Source: Clostridia bacterium
GTDB taxonomy: Bacteria > Bacillota > Clostridia > Oscillospirales > QAMX01
Direction of reading: 5' to 3'
Assembly (NCBI GenBank): GCA_017547975.1
Contig: JAFYNU010000398.1
Coordinates: forward strand, 1-12,077
DNA: 12,077 nt
The notes under the pieces were generated by a model. The model ran no database searches, had not been told where the DNA came from, and saw only the letters and a list, made by a program, of their open reading frames with translations. The translations under genes and the position numbers were made by a program. This document shows, piece by piece, positions 6,485 through 12,077 of the stretch (position 1 is its first letter; each line of letters starts with the position of its first letter).

Positions 6485-7582
6485 TCATCCGAATATTTCG
6501 CGGAATACCCGGATGTAGGTCATCATTTGTTTCAGGCTGACCTCCGGGGGAACCCGGTGGTCGGGGATGGGCAGATAGCCCCCCGCATCGGCGGCCGCTT
6601 TGCGGGTGAGAAGGTGGGCGCGAAGCTCCTCCTCCGGGGCCGACATGAACCTTTTGTCCACCCCTCCCAAAATTCTGACCCGGTCCCCGAATTTCTCCCG
6701 GACCTTGTCGGGAGCAGCCTCCCACTTGCCCACCTCCAGTGGGAAAAGGATATCAAAGCCTGATTCCAGCCAGCAGGGAATCAGGGGTTCCATCAACCCA
6801 TCGCTGTCGATGAGGGCGTAGGGCACCCCATGGGATTTGTAGAAGTCGATAAGCTTCTTATAGTAGGGATGGAAGAACTGCTTATAGCAAGCCGGGGAAA
6901 AGAGGGGCCCGTCGGCTCCGCAGCAATCCTCGAAGAAATAGACGAAATCGAACTTCACCTTTTTGAGGATGGGTTCCATTAAGATCATAAAATGGTCGGT
7001 AATGGCGGAAACCATTTCCTCCAGGAGCTCGGGCTCGTCATACATGATATACGAAAGGTTTTCCACCCCCATGAAGTCCCGGAGCCAACCGTAGAAGCTC
7101 CCTCCCATGAAGGTGGTGACCCGATCGGCGGCATTGAGCTCCTCCGCCATCTTCTCCCACCCCGGGGTATAGCGGTCGGGGGTGGGTTCCAGGTAACGTT
7201 TGAACTTCTCCCAGGATTCCCAGGTGGGTTCCAGGGGCCAGGTGACGGTATGAGGAATGGATGAGCCATCCTTTCGCACCAGGTCCACCCTGCCCAGGGA
7301 ATTACGGTAGAGGTATTGCTTTTCGTTTTCCTCCAGCACGCCGGGGGCTACGTCCCCGATGGCACCGGTGGCAACCAGTCCCTGCACGTTCCAGAGACCC
7401 ACCTCCCAATCGGGGTCCATACCGGGGAGCTGGGGTCCGGCGTCGCCGCGGATCACCTCACCCGTAAAGCCTTCCTTCACCCAACGCTCCTTGGTTTCGA
7501 TCCAGGAGCCAAAATAATAAAGCGGGATCCGGTCAACCGGCTCAAAGGCAAAGAGCTTGTAAAATCGTTCTCTATGAGTCAT
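6485..7582 (-). CDS. URO-D superfamily protein, probable corrinoid/methyl-transfer enzyme
   Basis: 365 residues starting MTHRERFYKLFAFEPVDRIP, the N-terminal signature of the uroporphyrinogen decarboxylase/methylcobamide methyltransferase superfamily (TIM barrel). The C-terminal part has RVRILGGVDKRFM, matching the family's [IV]LGGVDK turn. The RQAGR substrate-binding motif of true HemE near the N-terminus is absent, so haem synthesis is unlikely. Relatives include MtaA/CmuA-type methyltransferases and many uncharacterised gut Clostridia proteins. The substrate cannot be read from the sequence, and no corrinoid protein gene lies nearby. The ATG has GGGGG 6 nt upstream. The gene is clearly GC-richer than the TIR genes that follow it on the same strand without an intervening terminator. 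Confidence 0.82.
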   Translation of the reverse strand: MTHRERFYKLFAFEPVDRIPLYYFGSWIETKERWVKEGFTGEVIRGDAGPQLPGMDPDWEVGLWNVQGLVATGAIGDVAPGVLEENEKQYLYRNSLGRVDLVRKDGSSIPHTVTWPLEPTWESWEKFKRYLEPTPDRYTPGWEKMAEELNAADRVTTFMGGSFYGWLRDFMGVENLSYIMYDEPELLEEMVSAITDHFMILMEPILKKVKFDFVYFFEDCCGADGPLFSPACYKQFFHPYYKKLIDFYKSHGVPYALIDSDGLMEPLIPCWLESGFDILFPLEVGKWEAAPDKVREKFGDRVRILGGVDKRFMSAPEEELRAHLLTRKAAADAGGYLPIPDHRVPPEVSLKQMMTYIRVFREIFG

Positions 7583-7599
7583 AGTGAGCCCCCTTTAGG

Positions 7600-7629
7600 A
7601 AAAAACGGTGTGCGGAATGCACACCGTTT
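7600..7629 (-). terminator. Terminator after mgtE
   Basis: Perfect 11-bp stem AAACGGTGTGC/GCACACCGTTT with a 5-nt loop. On the minus strand it runs into six T residues at 7605-7600. It lies 5 nt after the mgtE stop and only 18 nt before the start codon of the URO-D gene. Confidence 0.88.
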
Positions 7630-7634
7630 GAAAT

Positions 7635-8993
7635 TCAGATCTGCAACAGGGCCGAAGCCGTGGCAAAGTAAATGAGAAGCGACAGGGTGTCCACAAAGGT
7701 GGTCATGAAGGGGGACGCCATCACAGCGGGATCAAGACCCAGCTTTTTCGAGAGAATGGGCAAGGCCGCACCGATCACCTTGGCGAAAAGAACCGTCAAG
7801 GCCAGGGTAATACAAACCACCATGGCCACCATGGTGGTCACGTGGTCGAAGAAGATCATTTTCAGGAAGTTTGCCGCCGCCATGGTGACACCGCAGAAGA
7901 AGGCCACCCTGACCTCCTTCCAAATCACCCGCAGTACGTCCCGCAGTTCGATTTCACCTAGGGACAACCCACGGATAACGGTGGTGGAAGCCTGGCTTCC
8001 CGAGTTACCGCCGGCGCCCATGAGCATGGGGATGTAAGCCACCAGGGCGATCTGGGCCGCCAGGGCGTCTTCGAAATGGTTCAGGATCATGCCGGTGAAG
8101 GTTGCCGAAATCATCAGGAGCAGGAGCCAGGGAATACGGCTCTTCCAGATGGAAAAAGCGCTGGTTTTCAGGTAGGGCTTGCCGGAAGGCGTAATAGCCG
8201 CCATGATTTCGATATCTTCGGTGGCTTCCTCTTCGATCAGGTCGATGGCGTCGTCCACCGTGACGATACCCACCAGGCGGTTTTCCCCGTCCACAACCGG
8301 CAGGGCAATGAAGGTGTATTTGCGGAACACCTCCGCCACCTTTTCCTTGTCCTCCAGGGTGTGCACCGAAATAACGTTGGATTCCATGATGTTATCCATG
8401 GTTTCGTCATCCTTGGCCAAAAGGATACGGCGAATGGTAACGGTACCCACCAGGTGGCTGTTGGTGTCGGTGACGTAGCAGATGTTGATGGTTTCGCTGT
8501 CCAGTCCGGTTTTTCGGATCAGGGCAATGGCCTCCGCCGCCGTGGTGTGGGGGCGGAAGTAGACGAACTCGTTGGTCATCATGCTCCCCGCGGAATCCTT
8601 GGGATATTTGAGCATTTCGTTGATCATTTCCCGGGTTTCGGGGTCAGCCTGGCGCAGGATGCGCTTGACCACATTGGCGGGCATTTCCTCCACCAATTCC
8701 ACCGCATCATCCAGGTAGAGCTCATCGATGATCTGCTTGAGCTCCTGGTCGGTGAGCTTTTTGATGAGCCCCTCCTGCAGGTCGGGGTCCATTTCCACAA
8801 AGCTTTCGGCGGCCAGCTCCTTGGGCAAAAGCCGGAAAAGGGCGGCCGATTTGGTTTCTTCTTCCTCCAGCCCCGCAAAAATAGCGGCAATGTCCGCCGG
8901 ATTCATGGTTTTGAACACGTCGCGAACCGAGGCATACTTGCGTTCCTCAAAGAGCTGGGCAATCATTTTTTCAAAGGTAATGGTTCCGGGCAT
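7635..8993 (-). CDS. mgtE: Magnesium transporter MgtE
   Basis: 452 residues from the chosen start, the usual length for MgtE, a homodimeric Mg2+-gated Mg2+ channel of the inner membrane. Residues 1-130 are the helical N domain (acidic, with LYLDDAVELVEEMP). Residues ~138-258 are two CBS domains (SMMTNEFV, then LPVVDGENRLVGIVTVDDA). A plug-helix region leads to the pore domain from ~288, with five predicted membrane helices. It contains the signature GAGGNSGSQASTTVIRGLSL and DPAVMASPFMTTFVD, whose D435 matches the Mg2+-coordinating pore Asp of Thermus MgtE. The start is the ATG at 8993. AAGGAG is 7 nt upstream, while the ATG at 9023 lacks a ribosome site and adds 10 residues unlike the family. 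A structured leader precedes it; I do not see an M-box. Confidence 0.95.
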   Translation of the reverse strand: MPGTITFEKMIAQLFEERKYASVRDVFKTMNPADIAAIFAGLEEEETKSAALFRLLPKELAAESFVEMDPDLQEGLIKKLTDQELKQIIDELYLDDAVELVEEMPANVVKRILRQADPETREMINEMLKYPKDSAGSMMTNEFVYFRPHTTAAEAIALIRKTGLDSETINICYVTDTNSHLVGTVTIRRILLAKDDETMDNIMESNVISVHTLEDKEKVAEVFRKYTFIALPVVDGENRLVGIVTVDDAIDLIEEEATEDIEIMAAITPSGKPYLKTSAFSIWKSRIPWLLLLMISATFTGMILNHFEDALAAQIALVAYIPMLMGAGGNSGSQASTTVIRGLSLGEIELRDVLRVIWKEVRVAFFCGVTMAAANFLKMIFFDHVTTMVAMVVCITLALTVLFAKVIGAALPILSKKLGLDPAVMASPFMTTFVDTLSLLIYFATASALLQI

Positions 8994-9000
8994 ACGTTCT

Positions 9001-9006
9001 CTCCTT
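9001..9006 (-). promoter_or_regulatory. mgtE: Ribosome binding site deciding the mgtE start
   Basis: AAGGAG on the minus strand, 7 nt before the ATG at 8993. It lies downstream of the other in-frame ATG (9023), which it therefore cannot serve. Confidence 0.75.
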
Positions 9007-9040
9007 TTCTTATATAGTATCATGAAGAAAAGCGGAATGC

Positions 9041-9136
9041 CGGTTTATGCCAGTTATGCTTCCCGTTCCCCGGAGGGAGCAAAGCATAGATTACCGCAAA
9101 GCGTAGGCGGCGGATCGTTATCCGGCATAAAAACCG
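9041..9136 (-). promoter_or_regulatory. Structured leader between the flavin reductase gene and mgtE
   Basis: On the minus strand the outer arms pair over about 13 bp with a 2-nt bulge (9122-9136 CGGTTTTTATGCCGG with 9041-9053 CTGGCATAAACCG). Inside are two hairpins. One has stem CCGC/GCGG at 9094-9110. The other has stem TATGCT/AGCATA at about 9055-9088 with an inner TCCC/GGGA stem. Together they suggest a three-way junction of ~96 nt. No terminator follows the flavin reductase gene and no good promoter is visible, so mgtE may be partly cotranscribed. The pairings were made by eye. It could be a cis-regulatory RNA or an intergenic repeat. It does not match the M-box core as I know it. Confidence 0.4.
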
Positions 9137-9216
9137 ACTTGGCTCCGCCGGGCCGACTTCGTCCATCCATGGAAGGGGTTCACCTCTGCTTTCTGTTTTG
9201 TTTCGGGGGACTTTTC

Positions 9217-9723
9217 TTAGTCCTCCTTCACGTATATTTTTTCGATTTTGCCAACCACCACGTAGTGGTAGTCTTTATCGGGATAGACCTTTTCATCCAG
9301 GGTCTTATCCATGAAGCACTCACCCCGGAGCTGATCCACGTAAAGCTTGCGGCACACCACCACAAGCCGGGCTTCCTTATAATAGAAGCTACCGTCGGCG
9401 TAAACCGGAGTCAGGTTGCATTCTGCCGCCTTATCCAGGTCCCGGCCCGACTGGGTACCGAACACCTTGTGGGCGCTATGGAGTTCTTCCGGAAGCACCT
9501 GGCAGGTGAAGTATTCTTCCTTATCCACAAATTCCCAGGTGTAGCGTTGGGGCCGAATAAACACCGTCATCACGTGGGTTCCCCAAAGCTCACCAATCTG
9601 ACCCCAGCTGGCGGTCATGGCGTTGGCCCCGGCTTCATTGCCGGCGCCCACCAGAAGCCAATCCTTACCGATAGCGGTAAAGGGATTGTCCTTCCATTCC
9701 TGAATGGCGATTTCTTTCATCAT
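9217..9723 (-). CDS. Flavin reductase-like FMN-binding protein
   Basis: 168 residues of the flavin reductase/flavoredoxin split-barrel fold. NAMTASWGQIGELWG (residues ~34-48) and TVFIRPQRYTWEFVD (~53-67) are the FMN-binding strand-loop elements, and EEYFTCQVLP follows. Such cytosolic proteins bind FMN and pass electrons from NAD(P)H or ferredoxin-type donors. The partner here is unknown. The gene starts 5 nt after the radical SAM stop codon, and its Shine-Dalgarno (AAGGA) lies within the 3' end of that gene, so the two are cotranscribed and probably translationally coupled. The first of two adjacent ATGs is chosen because it is nearer the ideal spacing. It might supply electrons to the radical SAM enzyme, but that is inference from position only. 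Confidence 0.85.
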   Translation of the reverse strand: MMKEIAIQEWKDNPFTAIGKDWLLVGAGNEAGANAMTASWGQIGELWGTHVMTVFIRPQRYTWEFVDKEEYFTCQVLPEELHSAHKVFGTQSGRDLDKAAECNLTPVYADGSFYYKEARLVVVCRKLYVDQLRGECFMDKTLDEKVYPDKDYHYVVVGKIEKIYVKED

Positions 9724-9728
9724 GTCGT

Positions 9729-10859
9729 TTATTTCCTTTCATCCATATTCCAACGGGAGAGTTTTTGCATAATCGATTCCAGTCGGGGCATAAACCGGGC
9801 AAAGAAGATTCTGTACCCTTCGCAGAAGCGGGATTTTCCAATATCCCCATCCACCTCGTTCTGCCGGTCCCGGCGGCACCCGCCCCGGCAAAGGTAGCGG
9901 TAGTCGCAGGCTTCACATTCTTTTTCGTGTTCAAAGGATTTTTCAACAAAGCGGGACATGGTCTCGCTCTGAATCATTTCGGTGAAGCTCATATCATGGA
10001 GGTTGCCCAACCGGAAAACGTCCGATACATAAAAGTCACAGGGATAGACGCTGCCATCCCCTTCGATCACCAGCTGACCCGGGCAATAACCCATACATCC
10101 GCAAAGCTCCGGCGCTTCTCCCTGGGCCATGTGGATCAGGTTGTCAAACCAGCGAATGCTGACGTAATCCCCCGCCATGAAGTCACGGTACCACTGTTCA
10201 AAAATACGCAGATAGAATTCCCCAAACCGCTTGGCGGCGGGAGCAAAGGATTCCGCCGGGGTTTCCCCAAATTCATCCAGACAGGGAATGAACTGAATAT
10301 ATTTGAAGTCGTTTTTCTTGAAGAAGGAATACACCGCCTCCGCCCGCCGGGCCAGGCGGTTGGTCACCACGCAAAGGATGTTGAAATCCACGTTATACCG
10401 ACGCAGAAGTTCCGCACTGCGCATGACCTGCTGGAAGCTGCCCTTATCATCCGGACGGGGCCGGAGGGAATCGTGGATTTCCTGGGTACCATCCAGCGAA
10501 AGGCCCACCAGGAAATGATGCTCACGCAAAAAGTCGGCCCACTCCACGTCCAGGAGCATACCGTTGGTTTGGATGGTATACTGCACCGGGATTTTTTTCT
10601 CGTTCTTCTTTTCCACATAGTTTACCAGCGCCCGGAAATAGCCCAGTCCTGCCAGGGTGGGTTCTCCCCCCTGGAACGCCAGGGTCAGCTGGGAGGGATC
10701 TTCTTCAAATACCCGGTCCACCATTTTCCGCATGGTGTCCCCCGACATGACCTCCGCCTCCCCGGTCAAGTGATCCGACAGGCTTCGATAAAAGCAGTAT
10801 TTGCACCGGAGATTGCAAAGCCCCGAGGCGGGTTTAATCAAAAGTGAGATGGGACGCAT
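9729..10859 (-). CDS. Anaerobic sulfatase-maturase-type radical SAM/SPASM protein
   Basis: 376 residues starting MRPISLLIKPASGLCNLRCK, the typical start of anSMEs, which oxidise an active-site Cys or Ser of sulfatases to formylglycine without oxygen. The radical SAM cluster is C15-x3-C19-x2-C22. AFQGGEPTLAG (61-71) binds SAM. The SPASM region holds C253, C255, C259, C274, C315, C318, C324, C328 and C346 for two auxiliary Fe-S clusters. D275 in YPCDFYV matches the general-base Asp of Clostridium perfringens anSME. An upstream in-frame ATG at 10943 is rejected because it and the next ATG lie in or before the promoter at 10927-10955. The chosen ATG has a poor Shine-Dalgarno. No sulfatase gene is in the window, so the substrate may be distant or a different peptide. 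Confidence 0.88.
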   Translation of the reverse strand: MRPISLLIKPASGLCNLRCKYCFYRSLSDHLTGEAEVMSGDTMRKMVDRVFEEDPSQLTLAFQGGEPTLAGLGYFRALVNYVEKKNEKKIPVQYTIQTNGMLLDVEWADFLREHHFLVGLSLDGTQEIHDSLRPRPDDKGSFQQVMRSAELLRRYNVDFNILCVVTNRLARRAEAVYSFFKKNDFKYIQFIPCLDEFGETPAESFAPAAKRFGEFYLRIFEQWYRDFMAGDYVSIRWFDNLIHMAQGEAPELCGCMGYCPGQLVIEGDGSVYPCDFYVSDVFRLGNLHDMSFTEMIQSETMSRFVEKSFEHEKECEACDYRYLCRGGCRRDRQNEVDGDIGKSRFCEGYRIFFARFMPRLESIMQKLSRWNMDERK

Positions 10860-10871
10860 ATTGATTCTAAG

Positions 10872-10893
10872 CCAACCGGCGATTGCCGATTGG
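10872..10893 (-). promoter_or_regulatory. Leader hairpin before the radical SAM gene
   Basis: Minus strand CCAATCGGC-AATC-GCCGGTTGG forms a 9-bp stem with one U-G pair and a 4-nt loop. It ends 12 nt before the start codon, where a ribosome site would be expected. No T-run follows, so it is not a terminator. It may modulate translation initiation or mRNA stability. Confidence 0.5.
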
Positions 10894-10926
10894 GCGGATC
10901 CTTTCTTGTGGTAAAACTCTCCCTTC

Positions 10927-10955
10927 ATTATATACCAACCCATTCAAAAAGGCAA
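10927..10955 (-). promoter_or_regulatory. Promoter of the radical SAM-flavin reductase operon
   Basis: Minus strand: -35 TTGCCT at 10950-10955, 17-bp spacer, perfect -10 TATAAT at 10927-10932. The expected start near 10920 leaves a ~60-nt leader to the ATG at 10859. Confidence 0.75.
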
Positions 10956-10982
10956 CCGTCTGCCCCGATTCCGCTCCCAAAA

Positions 10983-11005
10983 TTTTTTTGAATTTTTTTC
11001 AAAAA
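10983..11005. promoter_or_regulatory. Phased T/A tracts upstream of the perR promoter (UP-element-like)
   Basis: T7 tracts at 10983-10989 and 10993-10999 are exactly 10 bp apart, followed by A5 at 11001-11005, just upstream of the -35 box at 11011. This helical phasing suits intrinsic curvature or contact with the RNA polymerase alpha subunit. Confidence 0.5.
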
Positions 11006-11010
11006 CCCTA

Positions 11011-11038
11011 TTGACAATTCAGAAATTTGCGGTATAAT
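11011..11038 (+). promoter_or_regulatory. Promoter of perR-rbr
   Basis: Perfect -35 TTGACA (11011-11016), 16-bp spacer, perfect -10 TATAAT (11033-11038). The start is expected near 11045, about 33 nt before the perR ATG. Confidence 0.9.
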
Positions 11039-11044
11039 AATAAC

Positions 11045-11057
11045 AGTAATCATTACT
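11045..11057. promoter_or_regulatory. Fur/PerR-type operator at the perR start
   Basis: AGTAAT-C-ATTACT is a perfect 6-1-6 inverted repeat. Its inner half-sites TAAT/ATTA match the centre of the PerR box (TTATAATNATTATAA); the outer bases differ. It covers the expected transcription start, a repressing position, which suggests PerR autoregulation and peroxide control of the downstream gene. Confidence 0.65.
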
Positions 11058-11077
11058 AATACTTCAACGGAGGGAGA

Positions 11078-11458
11078 ATGGAACGAAGACACAGTAAGAA
11101 GCGCGACGAAATCCGGAAGTATCTTGCTTCCACCACAGCGCACCCCAGCGCCGCACAAATCTACGAAGCCCTCAAAACCCAAATCCCCGAGTTAAGCCTT
11201 GGTACCGTCTACCGGAATCTTGCGGGATTTCGGGAGGATGGCGAGGTGATTACGGTAGCGGTAGTCGACGGCGAAGAGCGGTTTGACTACGACACCTCCC
11301 CCCATCAGCACTTTATCTGCAAAAAGTGCGGACGGGTGGTGGATATCCGAACCTCAGCCCTTGGAGAGGAAACCCTGACCCGGCTTCAGCACGACACCGG
11401 GATCGAGATTCACTCCCACGCCCTGACCCTTTACGGTCATTGCGAAAACTGCAAGTAA
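11078..11458 (+). CDS. perR: Fur-family peroxide-sensing repressor PerR
   Basis: 126 residues. A winged-helix DNA-binding part (AHPSAAQIYEALK, then LSLGTVYRNLAGF) is followed by a dimerisation domain. All five regulatory metal ligands of Bacillus subtilis PerR align: H22, D70, H76, H78 and D89. D70 (where Fur and Zur usually have Glu) favours PerR. C81/C84 and C122/C125 form the structural Zn site. Family knowledge: metal-catalysed oxidation of His ligands by peroxide releases the repressor from DNA. The N-terminus is about 17 residues shorter than the Bacillus protein, as in other short clostridial forms. GGAGG precedes the ATG. Rubrerythrin follows after 50 nt without a terminator, so the two form an operon. 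Confidence 0.88.
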   Translation: MERRHSKKRDEIRKYLASTTAHPSAAQIYEALKTQIPELSLGTVYRNLAGFREDGEVITVAVVDGEERFDYDTSPHQHFICKKCGRVVDIRTSALGEETLTRLQHDTGIEIHSHALTLYGHCENCK

Positions 11459-11508
11459 CACACAAAAACTAAACTCAAAAACAAAAAACATTTAAAGGAG
11501 AAAAAGAA

Positions 11509-12075
11509 ATGAAAAAGTACGTCTGCCCCGTTTGCGGTTATGTCCACGAAGGTGAATCTGCCCCCGAATTCTGCCCCCAGTGCAAGGTTCCCGGTGAAAA
11601 GTTCACCATCCAGTCGGCCGAAAAGACCTGGGCCGCCGAACACGTTGTCGGTGTCGGCAAGCAGTTTGGCGAAAACGTTCCCGCCGAAGTACAGGAAGAA
11701 ATCATTGCCGGCCTGAAGGCCAACTTCGAAGGCGAATGCAGCGAAGTCGGCATGTACCTGGCCATGGCCCGCGTTGCCCACCGTGAAGGCTACCCCGAAA
11801 TCGGTCTCTACTGGGAAAAGGCTGCTTACGAAGAAGCCGAACACGCCGCCAAGTTCGCCGAACTCCTGGGCGAAGTCGTCACCGCAAGCACCAAGAAGAA
11901 CCTGGAACTCCGCGTTGATGCCGAAAACGGCGCCACCGCCGGCAAGTTCGAGCTTGCCAAGCTGGCCAAGGCTTACAACCTGGATGCCATCCACGACACC
12001 GTTCACGAAATGGCTCGCGACGAAGCCCGCCACGGCAAGGCATTCGAGGGCCTGCTGACCCGCTACTTTCGCTAA
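11509..12075 (+). CDS. rbr: Reverse rubrerythrin (N-terminal rubredoxin domain)
   Basis: 188 residues, complete; the stop is 2 nt from the window end. Residues 1-35 form a rubredoxin domain with iron ligands C6, C9 (CPVCG) and C22, C25 (CPQC). A ferritin-like four-helix diiron domain follows, with E76/E80, E109-x-x-H112 (EEAEH) and E172-x-x-H175 (DEARH). Classical rubrerythrin has the rubredoxin at the C-terminus; this order is the clostridial reverse type, which reduces H2O2 (and in some species O2) with electrons from NADH-linked carriers. AAGGAG lies 8 nt before the ATG. Codons are strongly biased (GCC, GAA, AAG, GGC), unlike the TIR genes, suggesting high expression. The position after perR fits peroxide induction. 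Confidence 0.95.
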   Translation: MKKYVCPVCGYVHEGESAPEFCPQCKVPGEKFTIQSAEKTWAAEHVVGVGKQFGENVPAEVQEEIIAGLKANFEGECSEVGMYLAMARVAHREGYPEIGLYWEKAAYEEAEHAAKFAELLGEVVTASTKKNLELRVDAENGATAGKFELAKLAKAYNLDAIHDTVHEMARDEARHGKAFEGLLTRYFR

Positions 12076-12077
12076 GC

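Noticed and set aside
6485..7582. HemE (uroporphyrinogen decarboxylase proper)
   Set aside because: The N-terminal RQAGR motif required in HemE is absent, so only superfamily membership is supported.
9024..9216. M-box Mg2+ riboswitch before mgtE
   Set aside because: A short stretch (AGAGGTGAACCCC) vaguely recalls the M-box start, but the conserved core elements do not follow.
8728..9897. 389-codon plus-strand frame across mgtE, the gap and the flavin reductase gene
   Set aside because: Antisense to two well-recognised genes. The composition is that of reverse-strand translation of a GC-rich gene, with no domain recognised.

Overview
The window looks like chromosomal DNA of an obligately anaerobic Firmicute, most likely a gut-type Clostridia (Oscillospirales or Lachnospirales grade). 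The evidence is a reverse rubrerythrin behind a short PerR, an anaerobic sulfatase-maturase-type radical SAM enzyme, MgtE, AGGAGG-type ribosome binding sites, clean TTGNNN-17-TATAAT promoters, and TIR-domain proteins of a type common in gut Clostridia. The species cannot be named from the sequence. Except for the last two genes, everything is on the minus strand.

Layout, left to right. (1) 1-800 is a non-coding-rich region. It holds the 5' part of a small helix-turn-helix gene running off the left edge, its promoter and three 34-bp-phased repeats. Next comes a promoter/operator/terminator set that defines an unannotated ~140-nt small RNA, then a ~165-bp array of mini-hairpins. (2) 760-923 is a self-contained tRNA-Gly(CCC) unit with promoter, tRNA and terminator. 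(3) 1066-6413 is a tandem cluster of three paralogous ~590-residue proteins. Each has a cytosolic N-terminal TIR domain, one membrane helix and a large beta-rich domain predicted outside the cell. The genes are 10-28 nt apart and end in a shared terminator. (4) 6485-7582 is a URO-D-superfamily protein, probably a corrinoid methyltransferase relative, and 7635-8993 is the Mg2+ transporter MgtE with a structured leader. (5) 9217-10859 is an operon of an anSME-type radical SAM/SPASM protein and a flavin reductase-like protein with its own promoter. (6) 10927-12075 holds a divergent promoter region followed by perR and reverse rubrerythrin on the plus strand, with a Fur-type dyad at the perR transcription start.

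Working together: perR-rbr is a classical anaerobe peroxide-defence module, probably autoregulated. The radical SAM and flavin reductase genes are cotranscribed and fit an anaerobic redox/maturation function, but no sulfatase is present here. The TIR trio is the most unusual part. Its topology (outer beta domains, one transmembrane helix, inner TIR) is a reversed-order analogue of Toll/IL-1 receptors, and the three copies keep the TIR while the outer part diverges. The ORF-derived starts of four genes need revision (TIR copy nearest the tRNA, mgtE, the radical SAM gene, and the truncated HTH gene). The evidence is in the entries.
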